A stretch of DNA of 7,388 nt, taken from contig CBDUXZ010000088.1 of the NCBI GenBank assembly GCA_965371325.1, positions 1-7,388 of the forward strand, given 5' to 3'. Below are positions 6,276 through 7,388 of the stretch, piece after piece; the first letter of the stretch is position 1, and each line of letters begins with the position of its first letter. The position numbers and the translations under genes are program-made. The notes under the pieces are model-generated. The model saw nothing but the letters and a program-made list of their open reading frames with translations, was not told where the DNA came from and made no database searches. Source of the DNA: CBDUXZ01 sp965371325 [NCBI: uncultured bacterium]. Its GTDB lineage: Bacteria; JAUYMQ01.

Positions 6276-7388
6276 TTGAAGCTCTCGATTATCATTCCCG
6301 CATACAACGAAGTGAACACCCTGCCCGAGGTGATCCGGCGCGTCATGGCCCTGCCCGTCGAGAAGGAAGTCATCGTGGTCGACGACGGATCGAGGGACGG
6401 GACCGCCAATATCCTGGCGGACATACGGTTGCCTCACCTCAAGACGTTTTTTCATCCCAAGAACCGGGGGAAGGGGGCGGCCCTGCGCACGGCCTTTGAT
6501 CACGTGACGGGGGAGATCGTGGTGATCCAGGACGCCGACCTGGAGTATCCGCCGGAGGAGATCCCCCAGCTCGTGGCCCTCGTCGAGGCGGGGAAGGCCG
6601 ACGTCGTTTACGGTTCGCGATTTCTCGGCCGGCATCGCGTCTTCATGTTCACCCACTACCTGGGAAACAAGGTCGTCAACCTCTTCGCCAACGTCCTCTA
6701 CAACACGGTTCTTACAGACCTCATGACAGGGCACAAGGCCTTTCGCGCGGAACTGCTATCCGAAATGAATTTTCGCTCGAAGGGTTTCGGCTTCGAGCCC
6801 GAGTTTACCGCATACGTTTTCAAGCGTCACCTCCGTGTGTACGAGGTCCCGGTCGATTACGAAGGCCGTACCTATGCGGAGGGGAAGAAGATCAAGTGGA
6901 TCGACGGGATTGGCGCGCTGCTCTGGCTCCTGCGGGCGCGATTCCGCCGCGCTCATGTGGGGCAGGAAACGCTCGACACACTGGGAGGGGCCCAGCGGTT
7001 CAACCGATGGCTTTTCGACCAGATAAAGGACGCCCTCGGTGATCGGGTTCTGGAGATTGGATCCGGGGTGGGGAGCATGACGCAGTACCTCCTGACGAAA
7101 AAGCTCGTCGTTGCCAGCGACGTCGATTCCCGTCACCTCGAGCGGCTGAGGAGCCGCTTTGTCGAGGGAGAGAGGCTTCGCATTATGCGCGTCGACGCTT
7201 CCCAAATCGATACTAAAGCGCTTCGCCCCTATAAAATCGACACCGTGATAGGCCTGAACGTTCTCGAACATGTGGAGGACGACGAGGGTGCGCTGGCCCG
7301 CATGCATGGCCTCCTTACTCCCGGGGGTTGCGTCGCGCTGGTCGTCCCGGCGCTCCCTTCGCTCTACTCGAGCCTCGACCGCGCCCTG
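6276..7388 (+). CDS. Bifunctional GT2 glycosyltransferase / class I SAM methyltransferase (3' end outside window)
   Basis: At least 371 residues, open at the right edge. Residues 1 to about 228 are a GT-A fold family 2 glycosyltransferase of the dolichyl-phosphate-mannose/glucose synthase type. It starts LKLSIIIPAYNE and has VVDDGS (34-39), NRGKGAAL (63-70), the metal-binding DAD (86-88), VYGSRFLG (111-118), TGHKAFR (151-157) and GRTYAEGKKIKWIDGI (197-212). Residues from about 236 form a SAM-dependent methyltransferase: RFNRWLFDQI leads into motif I VLEIGSGVG (258-266), the acidic D282/D284 region, and LNVLEHVEDDEGAL (327-340). VPALPSLYSSLD near the edge is also typical. Such fusions are known in bacteria. 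The GT2 half likely transfers sugar from an NDP- or GDP-sugar to a polyprenyl phosphate; the methyltransferase substrate is unknown. The start is TTG behind AGGGA, and an extended -10 promoter lies upstream. The missing part is probably under 100 residues. Confidence 0.92.
   Translation, partial: MKLSIIIPAYNEVNTLPEVIRRVMALPVEKEVIVVDDGSRDGTANILADIRLPHLKTFFHPKNRGKGAALRTAFDHVTGEIVVIQDADLEYPPEEIPQLVALVEAGKADVVYGSRFLGRHRVFMFTHYLGNKVVNLFANVLYNTVLTDLMTGHKAFRAELLSEMNFRSKGFGFEPEFTAYVFKRHLRVYEVPVDYEGRTYAEGKKIKWIDGIGALLWLLRARFRRAHVGQETLDTLGGAQRFNRWLFDQIKDALGDRVLEIGSGVGSMTQYLLTKKLVVASDVDSRHLERLRSRFVEGERLRIMRVDASQIDTKALRPYKIDTVIGLNVLEHVEDDEGALARMHGLLTPGGCVALVVPALPSLYSSLDRAL

Noticed and set aside
6078-7307. 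Minus-strand open frames opposite the GT2-methyltransferase
   Set aside because: The plus strand shows unambiguous GT2 and SAM-methyltransferase motifs throughout.

Overview
The window is a GC-rich stretch of bacterial chromosome with five protein-coding genes, one of them cut by the right edge. I see no tRNA, rRNA, CRISPR array, transposase or phage gene. Two secreted lipoproteins with lipoboxes and DsbA-type thioredoxin folds point to a Gram-negative host. Codon use is strongly GC-biased and even across all genes, so nothing looks recently acquired. The gene types would suit a deltaproteobacterium-like or related environmental lineage (for example Nitrospinota, Methylomirabilota or Acidobacteriota), but the sequence alone does not settle the phylum.

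Layout. Positions 1-661 hold no gene I can support. They contain a short AT-richer island (about 75-180), then a very GC-rich part with a 13-bp direct repeat and strong hairpins. Positions 662-2659 hold two tandem paralogous lipoproteins, each joining a DsbC/DsbG-like N-terminal region to a DsbA-like catalytic domain (CPFC in the first, CPYC in the second). The second overlaps by a GTGA junction, or is closely followed by, a large membrane protein (to 4611). That protein has a GT-C/TMTC-like multi-pass membrane half and a C-terminal TPR domain. These three probably form one rightward transcription unit. A Wzx/MOP-type polysaccharide flippase runs leftward (4621-6063), with its stop codon 9 bp from the end of the GT-C gene. 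Divergent from it, behind a clear extended -10 promoter (TGCTATAAT, 6203-6211), is a TTG-started bifunctional protein from 6276 to the window end. It joins a dolichyl-phosphate-mannose-synthase-like GT2 to a class I SAM methyltransferase.

How the genes may work together (inference). The GT2 domain could charge a polyprenyl-phosphate carrier with a sugar, and the flippase could move a lipid-linked glycan across the inner membrane. The GT-C/TPR protein resembles eukaryotic TMTC O-mannosyltransferases and could transfer sugar on the periplasmic side, where the two Dsb-like lipoproteins would handle thiol-disulfide chemistry. The most interesting possibility is a coupled periplasmic module for oxidative folding and glycosylation. 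The individual families are known; the combination is what deserves checking.
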